A DNA stretch of 64,000 nt from Scedosporium boydii (Eukaryota > Ascomycota > Sordariomycetes > Microascales > Microascaceae). Position 1 is the stretch's first letter, and each line of letters opens with the position of its first letter. A program made the position numbers and the translations under genes. The stretch spans positions 124,001 to 188,000 of the forward strand of contig NJFT01000039.1 in assembly GCA_002221725.1 (NCBI GenBank), in the 5' to 3' direction. Of the stretch, positions 20,000 to 30,664 are shown piece after piece. The notes under the pieces are model-generated. The model worked only from the letters and a program-made list of their open reading frames with translations. It was not told the DNA's origin and made no database searches.

Positions 20000-22900
20000 C
20001 TACCGATAATTCAACTCCGGATTCGCCCTAAAATTACATCTACACCGACACTCCGGCACCGGGCACTCCGCATGCCGTCCAAACCACATCCGCGCATGAT
20101 CCAAATGCAGCACATGTTCGCACCGCAAACAGAACGTCGGAAACCTTGCCGCCAACCTCACCTCGCTATCCGAGTTCATCTCGGGCCGGTCCGAGCGCGG
20201 CACGCCTACGACCTCGAGGCAGACGACGCACCGGGGCAGGTGGCGGCCGCAGTTGGGGCAGCTGACGCCTGCGTTTACGCTCGTGGCCATTAGGGGGTTT
20301 CGTTGCTGCTGTTGGACGACTTGTTGCTGTTGTTCGGTGGAGGAGGCGGTAGAGGATTGTTGTTGGAGTTGGAGGTGTTGGTGGGGGACGTCGAGGCGGG
20401 CTAGGCTTGTTTCTGCGTCGCAGTATACGCAGCGGAGAGCGATTTGGCGAGAGGGCGGTTTGACGGTTGGCCTTCCGTGGCGCTTGCTCCGCTTCGTGCT
20501 CTCGACCTCGAATTTCGTACGCTCCAAAAAGGCCTTATGCCGCTGGAGGTACGCGCGATAGGCATTCCGCCACGCAAGACACCGATAGTCGTCGATATAG
20601 CGTGGAGCGCAGATGGACATGACCAACGTGGCCGTCTGAAAATCATTAAACTTCTCGATAAACTTGGCGAACACGTCGACGAGGCGCTCCGTGATGCCCG
20701 TGAGCACGATGGCCTCGACGTCGCCGCCCTCCACGGCCGTGTCGACTTGCTCCGCCAGCCATTCTGTGAGCTCGTCATCGGGCAGGTTCCGCACCGCCAC
20801 GTAGGCCCTGTCGGCTAGAGGTAGAGATTTCTGATTAGCGATGGCGGCCCAGTCGCCCGTGGCGATGAGCGACGATATGGCGCGCAGGTAAGGGTCCGTC
20901 TTGGACGCGACAGCCTCGTCGAAGTCGAGGTGTTCCTTGGCGAGCTCACGGTCGCCACCTTTCCCGACGAGTTGGAGGGCCAGGGAGACAAAGAGGAGTT
21001 CGGGGTGTGTGCCGCTGGCCTTTTTCAGGATCCGGATGGCCTGCTGTGTGTTTCCCTTGAACAGCGCCTTGGCCGTCGCCATCGTGTGTACCGTGGTGGG
21101 GTACTCGGGCGCCGGCTCCAGGAGGTTGCCGTTTTCATCGTCCTCGTACATGCCCCAGGAGCAAATGTCTAGGCAAAGCTGCCTATGAAATGGCCTCTTT
21201 GTCTTGACACCCTCGAACTCGGGGACGCGTCGCTTCTGGCAGATGGCACCGATGCAATTCTCCCAACCGCCGCCGTCGGGGGGTTTCGCGCCGTCGAGTA
21301 GTCTTAGCGAGGGCTTCTGGCCAAGATCATTCATCCACACGGTGGCCACGCCAAGATAACTAAGGTCTAGGGGACTAGCCACCATTCCTCCGTCCTCGGC
21401 AGCCGCCTCCGCATCTAAGAGTTTCGAGTGAGTACAACGAAGAAGTTGCAATAGCGACAAGACAAGAACACGTACCAGATATCCAAAGCCATAGAGACCT
21501 AACCCACAGATCATCATCTACAACGGCTCTATTTATGGTGGTATTAAACAGATACTTCTCCTTTGCGCGGAGGAGCATGACATGGTCAATCACAGCTCGA
21601 GCCTCTGAAGGCAATCCCTTTGCCTCGATGAGTGTGGATAGAAGCTCATCGTGCAGTTCGCGGTTGGTAGGAGGGCCGGTGGCCGAAAGCGACAGGTCAG
21701 CTGTCGCATCAGCCAAGCGGTCGGTCGATTTCTTCGGGTCAGGTTTAGGAGCGGTCTCCTTGACATACGCACGTAGAGCGCGAAGTTTCTCGGCAGTAGT
21801 AGATGCTTTTGTAAATGAGTTGGGGAGAGGGGCCTTTTGAGCGTTCAAGTCTTCAACGAGGCCTGGGAGTTGCAAGTAGTTGGTGGATTCCTCGACAACG
21901 GAGGCAATGTCTACTCGATCGTCCCCGAATATTGGAACGTCACTCAGGGCTTGATCGACCAAGAGAGGGCCGAGGATATCGGGAGCTTGTGACGGTTCGA
22001 AGTGCATCAAGTCCATATATGGACCTCCGTCTACAAGTGCGGGTCAGTCAGAATCAGAATCATAATAATTAGTTAAAAGAGGGGGTGGGGGAGAATGGTT
22101 GGCCTAACCTTGAAGGCCGCGATGAGGAGCTTGCCAAGGCGTTAACTTGTACACATAGTCGGAAGTATACGATGGTTGCTCGAGGATGTCAAAGGAACCG
22201 TTCGCGCGCAGAACAAGCAACCTAGGCCTCAGGACAGGGGATCCAACCGTTATCCAGTCACAAGAAACGATACGGTCGCTCTTTCTCGCCGACGAGGAAT
22301 TCAACACGTCCAGTTCATGAGACTTGTTAAGGGACAAAAGTTCGGGGCTACTTCCAAATTCTGAGTCAGGAGTGGCCAGCTCCTTCTTGGTGTTGAGGAC
22401 CTTGAGCTGCCCCGTACGAGTTAGCACGGCGAGAAGCCCCCGTTGGTCACGGCAGTATCGCAGCGATCGGATAAACGAATGTTTGCTATCGCTTAACGAC
22501 GGCTGAGCCTCCATCTCTATGACCTGGGACAGCCGCAGGGCGCTGCCCCAGGGGATCTCATCTTCATCGATCGCCTGAAGGTAGGATGGAGATGCGACTG
22601 CGCGAGATGTGGCGCGGCGGTCCCAAATCATGACACCGGGGTGATCTAGAGCCGAGGACGTGAAATAGTTTTGGTCGGCGTAGTCAATGCAGAGGTTGTT
22701 ATTGCATCTCGTTTGAAAGTTTACAACGCTACTCGGGTCTAGATAAAGCGTGTAAGCAGGGTTCCCAGACCAATTACCATATAACACAAACTCACCTCTA
22801 AGATCGTGTATGCGCAAACCTTGGGCCTTGATACCCACGACAAGAGTCTGGGGGCTATCCTCAAAGAACCTAATACTCGAAACAGAAACACTCGGCTCCA

Positions 22901-23375
22901 AGCGCGTCACCGATTCAGCAAAGGGAGAAAAGTCCTGGGGAAACCCGGAGAAAGTCTGCGGAAGTGATGATAGCCGGTTAACATCCCATATATGAAGACA
23001 CTGATCCATGCGCACTCGGTCCAACCCGACAGCTAGAAGACCTTGGGTGTTGAAGGCGACGGCCTGACAGGTTCGGGTCATCTTGAGACCGAGCTCGATG
23101 TAGGCATTAGAATTGTCGTCTATCCTTAGCAGATTGACAATTCCCGTGCCGGTCCCCACGGCCAGGAGACCGGGAGTGGTAGGAGACCAGTCAAAGGTTG
23201 TGAGTGTTGGAAAGTCATCGTGCTTAGAGAGTCGCTCATAGTCGAAGCGGCCATAGCGAGCGTGACCCGTCGGCTTATAGAGCTGGACGACTCGATGCTG
23301 AAGGTTTATGTGGATGAAGCTCTCATGGTCGGGGTTCGGAGACCACTTGACTAGTCCTGGCTCGGGGCGATCCAT
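20000..23375 (-). CDS. sea4: Sea4/Mio (MIOS), WD40 subunit of the SEACAT/GATOR2 complex
   Basis: Exons 23375-22109, 22030-21476 and 21414-20000 join in frame to 1078 residues. Intron 1 is GTTAGG...TAG (78 nt) and intron 2 is GTACGT...TAG (61 nt). The start MDRPEPGLVKWSPNPDHESF opens a WD40 propeller covering about residues 1-420 (FDWSPTTPGLLAVGTGTG, HPGVMIWDRRATS). Helical repeats follow, with family motifs LCLDICSW and ALFKGNTQQAIRIL. The C-terminal zinc module is CVYC, CPNC, CVVC, then CLRCEHVLHLDHARMWF and CPVPECRCRC. This architecture is diagnostic of Mio/Sea4. In yeast and animals the complex relieves GATOR1/SEACIT inhibition of TORC1 at the vacuole or lysosome. A Gln-rich insert (QQQQVVQQQQ and flanks) splits the zinc module. 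Length fits the family: S. cerevisiae Sea4 is about 1040 residues. Confidence 0.95.
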
Positions 23376-24077
23376 TAGAGCCAGGAAAGGGGCGTCTCAG
23401 ACGTCAAGGGAGATGGGAGCTTTATGAGATGGACCAAGCTCTGGTCTGCGGGGCTTTCTCAATGCCCCTCTTATCGGGATAATCGTGAGAGCTCTGAGGA
23501 GGGGGACAGGAAATTTGGAGAGACCGCTCTTGAAACCCGGATGAAAGCAATGAAGATGATTGAAATATGAATGGGACGGCTAGGATATGAGAATCGCTAC
23601 CATGCTGGAGGTCGGACTCCTTAGAGTGGTGGTGCCATAGAGAGAGGTGGAAGTCGACGATCCACCACACTTCCCAATTCGAAACATTCGCGCCGCGCTT
23701 AAAATTGCGATTTCACACACTCTCAGTCGCTAGAGTTTCATTGGCGTAGATATTGGAAGAATGGTTCCGCCAGACGAAGTCGATTAATTCACTAACAGCT
23801 CTGGGAGGTGTGTCGATCGATGCTTGAAGCTGAAGCTCAGTCCCCAAGCAGTTGAGCTGTCAATTCACGTGATCACGATAAGCTCCTGTTGATAAAGAAT
23901 CGCCCCGCCAAAAAAGAAAAAAAAAGTTGGATGATGCATCAACGAATTGATGAAGCATTGATAACCTCGAGGTGTACTGTGAAACCGACTCCAGCGACCC
24001 TAATCCCTCCCGACCACTAATACGCACGTTACCATTGAGAATAATAGAGCTTATCCGCTCGATCCAACCGAACACCA
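23376..24077. promoter_or_regulatory. Divergent promoter region between sea4 and efg1
   Basis: 702 bp between the two ATGs. A palindromic TCACGTGA at 23865-23872 contains the CACGTG E-box used by fungal bHLH factors such as Cbf1. An A-rich tract lies at 23908-23926. The site is seen; any use is inferred. Confidence 0.5.
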
Positions 24078-25013
24078 ATGGCCTCAAAGCGGTCCTTCTC
24101 TGAGATGGAGAAACCCGAAGCCATCGACAACAGCGGGACTACCTCCTCGAGGCCGACTAAGCGGAAGCGTTTCGGAGGCAAGCCTAAGAGCAAGTCGAAG
24201 GAAGGCTCAGTGAATGCCCTCAAGAAGCGTGTGAGGACAATACAGCGCCGACTCCAAAGGGATGATGATATCGCTGCGGACGTTAAGATTGAGCTGGAGC
24301 GGGAGCTCGTAGCGCACCAGGCGACGATTGAGGAGAAGGTGTATCGGAAAAAGAGGAGCGAGATGATCAAGCGGTACCACATGGTTCGGTTCTTTGGTAA
24401 GTGTCCTTTTTTTTCAATTTTAATTCGGATTTTCTTCTCTGGTTGAGTTGACAAGGAGGGTCCTTTTGGTCCCATTTTCCCACCCATAAGCCATTGACTA
24501 ACCACCGAATGGTGCATGCATTCAGAGAGGCAAAAAGCCGAACGTCTAGTCAAGCAACTCAGGCGCAAAGTTGAAACCGCCTCATCATCAGACGACGAAG
24601 AAACCGAAGAACTTCGGAAAAAGCTACACGTCGCCGAGGTCGACTTCGCGTATACGAAATACTTCCCCTTCCTAGAACCCTACATCAGCATCTACCCGAA
24701 AAAGGGACCCAAGACCGACGAGTCCACGCCCACGGCCAAGGCAGCACTAGACGCAGAGAGACCGCCCATGTGGAAGGAGGTAGAGACGGCATTGGAGGAG
24801 GGCGATCGTGCGCTGGAGAAGCTACGCGACCGTAATCCTGACGGCGGAGCCATCGTGAGCACGACGGACTTGGATAGCTCGAGGTCTTTTACATCTTCGA
24901 GCAAGTCGAAGAAGGCGGAGACGGCGTCGAAGAAGAAGAAATCCAAGTACGACGAGATGGAGGTGGAGGAGAGCGAGGGGGAGAGCGGAAGCGATGGGTT
25001 CTTTGAGGAATAG
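24078..25013 (+). CDS. efg1: rRNA-processing protein Efg1
   Basis: Exons 24078-24396 and 24526-25013 give 268 residues. The intron (129 nt, GTAAGT, branch GACTAAC, CAG) joins MVRFF to ERQKAERL. The protein has a basic N terminus (RPTKRKRFGGKPKSKSK), a likely nuclear/nucleolar signal. A long charged coiled coil follows (VNALKKRVRTIQRRLQRDDD, then KLHVAEVDFAYTKYFPFLEP), and the tail alternates Lys-rich and Glu-rich blocks (EMEVEESEGESGSDGFFEE). This is the conserved arrangement of fungal Efg1, a nucleolar 90S pre-ribosome factor needed for 18S rRNA maturation. Length matches the family (about 230-320). It is head-to-head with sea4 and followed by two further RNA-related genes. Confidence 0.9.
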
Positions 25014-26377
25014 GAATTTCACAGGCAGTTCATCGCGTTGAATGGTGGGCTACTGCGCCAATTGCTAAGGAAGACGGACGAAGAGGTTTGGTTCTCGGAT
25101 GAGTAGCCAGGTCGTGTTGTGTTCGTGTGTACAGCGGGGAACCCTTTTTTTTTTTTATTCTTATTGTTTTTTTAGCCTTTGCCCACATCGTGTTATTCCT
25201 CGACGGACACCGTTTGGGAGGATAGACTTGCAGGCGGAGAAGTGAGAGATATTGCATAGCAGCGAGTTTCTGAAGGAGGTTCCATATTAGCATTGACGAG
25301 ACTATGAGCGTCGCTTTTACAAATAGCGCTTCTGTTCTGGCTTATAATACATTTGATATTTGATACATCAATCAAATCAACGGTATCCCATACACCTCGA
25401 GCCTTGGGTGATCCATCTCCATCTCCATCAACACCAGGTTTGCGACAGCCTGCCTCACCTCAAATGCGCCCGATTCCAGAACGGATCAAGTCTAATCCCG
25501 CCGGGACCTAATCTCGAACGCAGCAAACCCCTCCTGAGAAGGTCTATATTTAGAGTCCTTCGCAAAGAAGATGGCAGACCTCTTCCACACCCAATTGGTG
25601 ATTCCTACAGGGTCGAGGTTGGCCTTCTGCATGTAGGCCCATTGTGCCACCCCAGGCCGGTTGCAGGCATCCTTTGCTTACCCATTGTGATCGCTTTGAT
25701 TGAGCACAGCTTAAGCCATAGCTAGATTGTATATGTACGTAGCCTTAGAATGTTTCTATTGGGAATGGAGGAGGAGCTGTTGGAAGTTGGCAGTGCACGT
25801 CACCAGATGAGGTTAAATCGATGGGATTTACGAAGTAGACCTTACACTTTCACACTTTCATGCTTTCACGCTTTCACGCTTTCACACCTCCACTTGCCAG
25901 ACTCACCAAATCTAAATTCCCTGTCCATCTTGTTTCTCATACTCAGAAAATATCACACTCATCCATACACATATATCATTAATATCAATCACATTTCACA
26001 AGCCAGAATATACAACCCTACTTATCTCCTTCATATAGTCACTCACAAGCCAACAGCATTGATTCCTGCAAGCTGCAGCAGCCTAGCCTGGGAGGCCCAG
26101 CGGCTGCAGCAACTCCACCTCTCCACCCGCTTCTCACATCACGAAATCCAACTTTTCCCTCTCTCACGAAGCCAGCACCCAACCTGGGGCGCAGAGCCCA
26201 GCTCTCCTGCCTGTTTCTCTATATATATAATCCCCTCAAGGCCACTTTCTTTCTTCTTTTCTTCTCCTCTTCATCTCTCATCCCTTCATCACTCCCTCGA
26301 CCGAATCCACATCACCCTCGATTCCATCTCGTCTTTCATCTCATTTCATCTCGTTTATTCCCAAAAACACCATCGTC
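25014..26377. other. Intergenic: efg1 3' flank and dsRBM-gene leader
   Basis: 1.36 kb. A poly-T at 25145-25172 follows efg1. One TACGAAGTA copy lies at 25829-25837. From 26140 the plus strand is C/T-rich up to the ATG at 26378. The open frame 25750-26733 runs through this leader in another frame and is not a gene. Confidence 0.6.
25846..25885. repeat. Tandem 8-bp repeat, five units (ACTTTCAC/GCTTTCAC)
   Basis: Five head-to-tail 8-bp units: ACTTTCAC, ACTTTCAT, then GCTTTCAC three times, about 500 bp upstream of the dsRBM protein start and just after a TACGAAGTA motif. Confidence 0.8.
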
Positions 26378-28046
26378 ATGAAGCTCAACACCGTCTCGTG
26401 GAACATCATCAAGCACTGGATCCACAAAAAAGAAGTCTACGAGAAAGAAAATGGCGAGCCCGCCCCTCTAACCCTCATGGAGCGCCGCGCCCTCAACGCC
26501 CTCGTCCCAGGCGTCTGCCCCATGCCTCTGCAGGCAGAATATACTGCTTCGGACCAGCGAGAGCCCTCGGCGGGCCAGCAGCGCTTCGTGGCTCAAGAGG
26601 CCCAGCGCCGCACGTCCTCCCAGCGCCAGCGGTCCAAGTCCCCGCTTCGCTCCGAGGCCAAGTTGCCCGCCCGCATTTCGCGCGACGAGGCTTCGGAGGA
26701 AGGGACGCCCAAGGCTGTCCTCGTCAGCGATGATGGTGTTGCCACGCACGTTAAGGTTGGACGGGCTGTTGATCCCGATTATGAGAAGGCCGATTGGGTC
26801 TCGTCGCTTCTTAGTAAGTTATGGTGGGTGCGGGAGAGAAGAGAAGACGAGGAAGATCTACACTCTTATCCCCTCCCGCCCCGATTCATTTCTTTTTCCC
26901 TTTTTAATTCTTATTTTCATTTTTGGGGGGGATGCTAATGAGGGAAACTCGGTAGATTATGCGACCGCCAAGAGTTTGGCCAGGCCCGACTTCAATTTCT
27001 TCACCGTCGACTTGGGTCCCAAGATCCAGACGAAATGGAGCTGCTTCTGTGAGCTCTCTGACAAGAAGAAGAAGTTCCCTTGCAAGGGCTCCGGGCTCAT
27101 CGACGGTCAGGTGCCATGCTTTAGCTCGAAGAAGGTAAGCATTCTCTCTCTCTCTCTCTAATCGCTGCCACTCAACACATAACACTTATTTCCTTCCCTT
27201 CTTCGAAGGACGCCAAGCAGTACGCCTCCAAGAGTGCTCTAGAGTTCCTTGCCCCCAGGGCGAGGGCCATGAAGTTCCAGGATCAGGAAGCTTCCCACCC
27301 GGTTAACGCCAACGCGTCGACCGCCGCCGCCGCCGTTCCCGCTTCCGCTCCTTCTACTTCCACGGCGGCTTCCACAGCTGCACCAGCCGCTCCAGTTGCC
27401 TCCATGGTCCCCGAGACTACCGCCGAAGTCCCGACGACCGTCCCCGCCCCCGCCGCCGAAGTCGAAATCGAAGCGGAGACCGAAGACGCCGGCGCCAAGC
27501 TCGACGCCGACATCCTCATGTCGACTGATCCCGTCAGTATACCCGACGCTAAGCCCCCGATCCCGATCCCGATCCCGACCGATGTTACCGACGAGCCACA
27601 TACTAAATCCCCCAGCAGAAGCAGCAGCAGAAGTAACCGAAAGAGGAACCTCGAGTTCGACGACGAGCCCGATGCCACGGACCAAGTTTTGAAGGCTTGC
27701 GATCGATTGAGGCTTCGATATCCGCATTTCGACATTACAGCTGTAAGTTTTCGCCCCCTTTTCTCCCCCTTTTCTTCACCCCCCCTCTTTTTTCTTATTC
27801 TCGCTCACGGTAGACTTTTGAGAGGCTAATAGTGACTTTTAGAGTGATAATATGCCTAATTTTTGGAACGTACGCGTCGACTTTGGCAAGGATTCCGACC
27901 TTCTCCCCGCGGATTTGGGAAGTGTGGACTCCATTCTCACGAGACGGGCTGCTAAGGAGGCTGCCGCCAGTCGAGTGCTAGAATGGTTGTTGCAGCACGA
28001 GAGGGATCGGAGGAAGGATGGCGATTCGACCATGCTCTACGCTTGA
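26378..28046 (+). CDS. Protein with two predicted double-stranded-RNA-binding motifs
   Basis: Four exons (26378-26813, 26956-27134, 27209-27742, 27843-28046) join in frame to 450 residues, with GTAAG donors and TAG, AAG and TAG acceptors. The start is MKLNTVSWNI. A motif lies near residues 145-220: DYATAKSLARP-like lead-in, FTVDLGPKIQTKWSCFCELS, a Lys-rich loop, PCFSSKK and the helix DAKQYASKSALEFL. A low-complexity Ala/Pro/Ser/Thr linker of roughly 140 residues follows. A second motif lies near 367-445: VLKACDRLRLRYPHFDIT, FWNVRVDFGKDS, then RRAAKEAAASRVLEWLLQHE. The alpha-beta-beta-beta-alpha layout and the KxxA(S/A)xxxLxxL final helix are typical of dsRBM folds; the beta regions are divergent. 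No catalytic domain is present. Possible roles in RNA silencing, antiviral defence or RNA processing are inference. The dsRBM assignment is moderately sure. Confidence 0.75.
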
Positions 28047-28313
28047 GGTTTCTTCCTCGTTCTAGCTCTTGGGCACTTCAAGATTGATTATTTTTCTTCT
28101 TTCTTCACGGGTTTTCATCTCAAGTTGATGATTCGTGAGTTCCTAACAACTCCGAACCCGCTGTCAGGTAGAAACCACTTTTGGTATTCTTGCTTAATAC
28201 AGCCATCCTTGGGTGAATCTATATTTCGCTGTTCAATGCCGTATTGCTCGTGCTCTCCTCTGTGAATTCCTCACTCTCAGCCACACACACACACACTCCC
28301 CCCCCAAACCTCT

Positions 28314-29273
28314 CTACGCCCGACTCCCTCCCCGTCCACCACCACCACCACCCCTCCCCCCCCTCCCCTTCCCCGGCGGCACAACCCCCTTAACCCCCTC
28401 AGGCAAACCCCCCAAAACCTCCCCATCCCTCACCAAAACCCCAACATCCGTCCTCCTCCCCACGACCTCCCTAAAATACCTCAACGGCACCAACCCATCC
28501 TCACCACCCTCCGTCAACACGACCCCATTCTCACTAACCCACCACTTCAACCCGCCATCCCTCAAACTCCTCTCGACATCGACATAAACCAACAGCTCGG
28601 CATCCCTCCTCATACCCGAAACGACCTCGGCCCCGGGGCCCGGTAACCCCGTCGCGAAGTGCACGTGGGTCCGCCCCATGGGCTTCAGGCCGCCGGACTC
28701 GACGATGAGGGGCCAGAAGGCGAAGTAGGTGCCGTGGACGACGACTTCGGGGACGTTTTGCGACTCGAGGGTGATGGGTTGCATGAGGGCGGAGGAGGAT
28801 AGGGCGATGCTGTGGCCTTGGTTGGCGCGGATGAGCCAGTGCGAGGGGTCGGTTGATGTGCTGTCGAGGGAGGGGTTGGTGGTTTCGTTGGGGAGCATGG
28901 AGAAGCGCTGTTTGTCGTTTTGTTGCACGACGGTGGATATGTCTTCGAATGTTACCTGGAGAGAGCGGAGAGGCTGCCAGGCCATCTACAAAGAAATGCA
29001 CAACCCCGGGGTTAGACTCGAGGAAAGAGAAATAGAAAGAATAAGAAAACTCACCACTTTGTCCAACTCGGCATATCCACTCTCATCGAGCTTCACCCCC
29101 GCATTCTCGGCCTGATGCCTCAAAAGCCTCGAAAGCGCCTTTGAGACCTGCACCTCCCTCTTCATCCCGCCACCGCCGCCTCCTCGTCCTCGACCCCGTC
29201 CGCGACCACTCCTACCCTCGCCCCTTTCAGTCTTGGCGTAGGCTCCTTCCTCGAGCTTAGTCGTATCCGCCAT
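28314..29273 (-). CDS. tpt1: tRNA 2'-phosphotransferase Tpt1/KptA
   Basis: Exons 29273-29055 and 28985-28314 give 296 residues. The 69-nt intron has GTGAGT and TAG and joins AELDKV to MAWQPLRSL. Family motifs run in order: SKALSRLLRHQAENAGVKLD, DESGYAELDKV, VQQNDKQRFSML, LIRANQGHS, VVHGTYFAFWPLI, MGRTHVHFATG, SGMRRDAELLVYVDV and ENGVVLTEG. The Arg-His and later Arg residues of the catalytic set are present. Tpt1 removes the splice-junction 2'-phosphate left by fungal tRNA ligase, passing it to NAD+. Both ends carry low-complexity RG/RGG tails (GRGRGRGGGGGG near 24-36; GRGGRGGGGGGRGG at the C terminus) absent from compact bacterial KptA, perhaps adding RNA affinity. It is convergent with the dsRBM gene (267 bp between stops). 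Confidence 0.95.
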
Positions 29274-29454
29274 TTTCTTTGCCTTTCTGTTCTAGGGTCC
29301 TTCTCTCTTAAAAACCTCGAAGATAAAATGGGTACCCGGACAGTATTTCCCCTCGTTCGGTAAGCTGCACTTTTGTAGATGTGGATTTTTTTGTAGGTCC
29401 TTGGTTTGAGGAATCACTTGGATGAGTGTGACCCGTTCAATGCTCTCTTTCGTG

Positions 29455-29492
<38 letters not shown>

Positions 29493-30664
29493 TCTCTCAG
29501 GGCAAGGCAGCCTGAGGAATATATAAAAAAAAAAATATAAATAAATAAGGAGGATCGGGAATACAACTTTCTCTCCTCTCGCTGATTCCCACAAACGTAT
29601 ACGCGAAATTAAAGGAAACAAGCTGTCTTTCGCGGGTGGGATGAGATTCAATAGATGTTGACGTCGTCAAAGGTGCGACATAGTGTGGGGTTAAATAAAG
29701 AATTATAGGCGCAGCGTCAATGTGCGCTTGCGGCTGAAAAGTTTCAATGTCTCCGAACCCCAAATCTTCAATTGGGCTGAGTCACTTCGCCGACGCCGAC
29801 TCAGACGCCGCCGTTTGACGCTTACCTCCTTCGAGTCCATCCGTTCAAGCTTGCGCCACGCCAGCCCTAGGTCTTAATATGCTCTACTCATTGCGACTCG
29901 TACTCCGGAATAGAGAGCTGCATAACTGTAATTTGGTTCTGCGAAGACCTCGGTCATCGATGGAAAGTAATCCTAATCCTCAGGCTCTTGCTCTACGGAA
30001 AATACTCAAGAGACACATCACATCACAGAAAGAGGATCAAGAAGGCACCAAAAGTAGTCATCATCGTCTGGCCTGTATAAACGAGAAAACGAGGAACCTG
30101 AATGAGAGAGAATGTATGTATAAACCCCTCCAATAAACAGAGACTCCCCTACTCGCCCCTGATGTCCATTCCATTCCATACCATTCCCATTCCTCCATCC
30201 CTTACTTTTTCTCATCGCAATATCAGAAAAGCCCAATGGCGCCCTCAGTAAGAGCTTACAGGGCATCAAAACCCCCCCTTGAAAACAAAGAAAAGAAACG
30301 AGGGCTTTGGAATGGAAAACCCCTACAACGCCTGAAAATGCCATTCCGAACATTGCATTTGCCATGACATACCTGTCAATGGCCCTCCTCCTTTCCCTTT
30401 TTTGCTTTGATCATGATCAGAAAAGGACAAAAAAAATGACAAAGGAAACCTTGCTTTGTAAAACGCAATGCCAAGGGGACATCTCGCGTTTGTAGACTGT
30501 AAACCGCACCGCATGTAACATACACAGGGCCAACCTTTCCATAGTTGCCCATTAAAGGAGGAATAAAGTGTTCAGGTCCAATGGGTGAAATTGAGTTAAA
30601 TGAATCATCTTTTGTGCCTTAGAAAAAAAAAAATCCAAGTCTCTCGAAAAGATTTTTCTTTCAT
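29274..30664. other. Intergenic: tpt1 promoter and phosphatase 3' flank
   Basis: 1.39 kb. A (CT)14 run lies at 29461-29488, upstream of tpt1 (GA on its sense strand). No gene is supported; the minus-strand frames over 29292-29763 run through the microsatellite. Confidence 0.6.
29461..29488. repeat. (CT)14 microsatellite
   Basis: An uninterrupted CT dinucleotide run about 190 bp upstream of the tpt1 start codon. Confidence 0.9.

Noticed and set aside
25846..25885. Short regular repeat as a CRISPR-like array
   Set aside because: Units are 8 bp, head to tail and without spacers, in a eukaryotic leader; a simple tandem repeat.
25750..26733. 327-codon frame over the dsRBM leader
   Set aside because: Runs through the 8-bp tandem repeat and the CT-rich leader and then overlaps the real gene in another phase.
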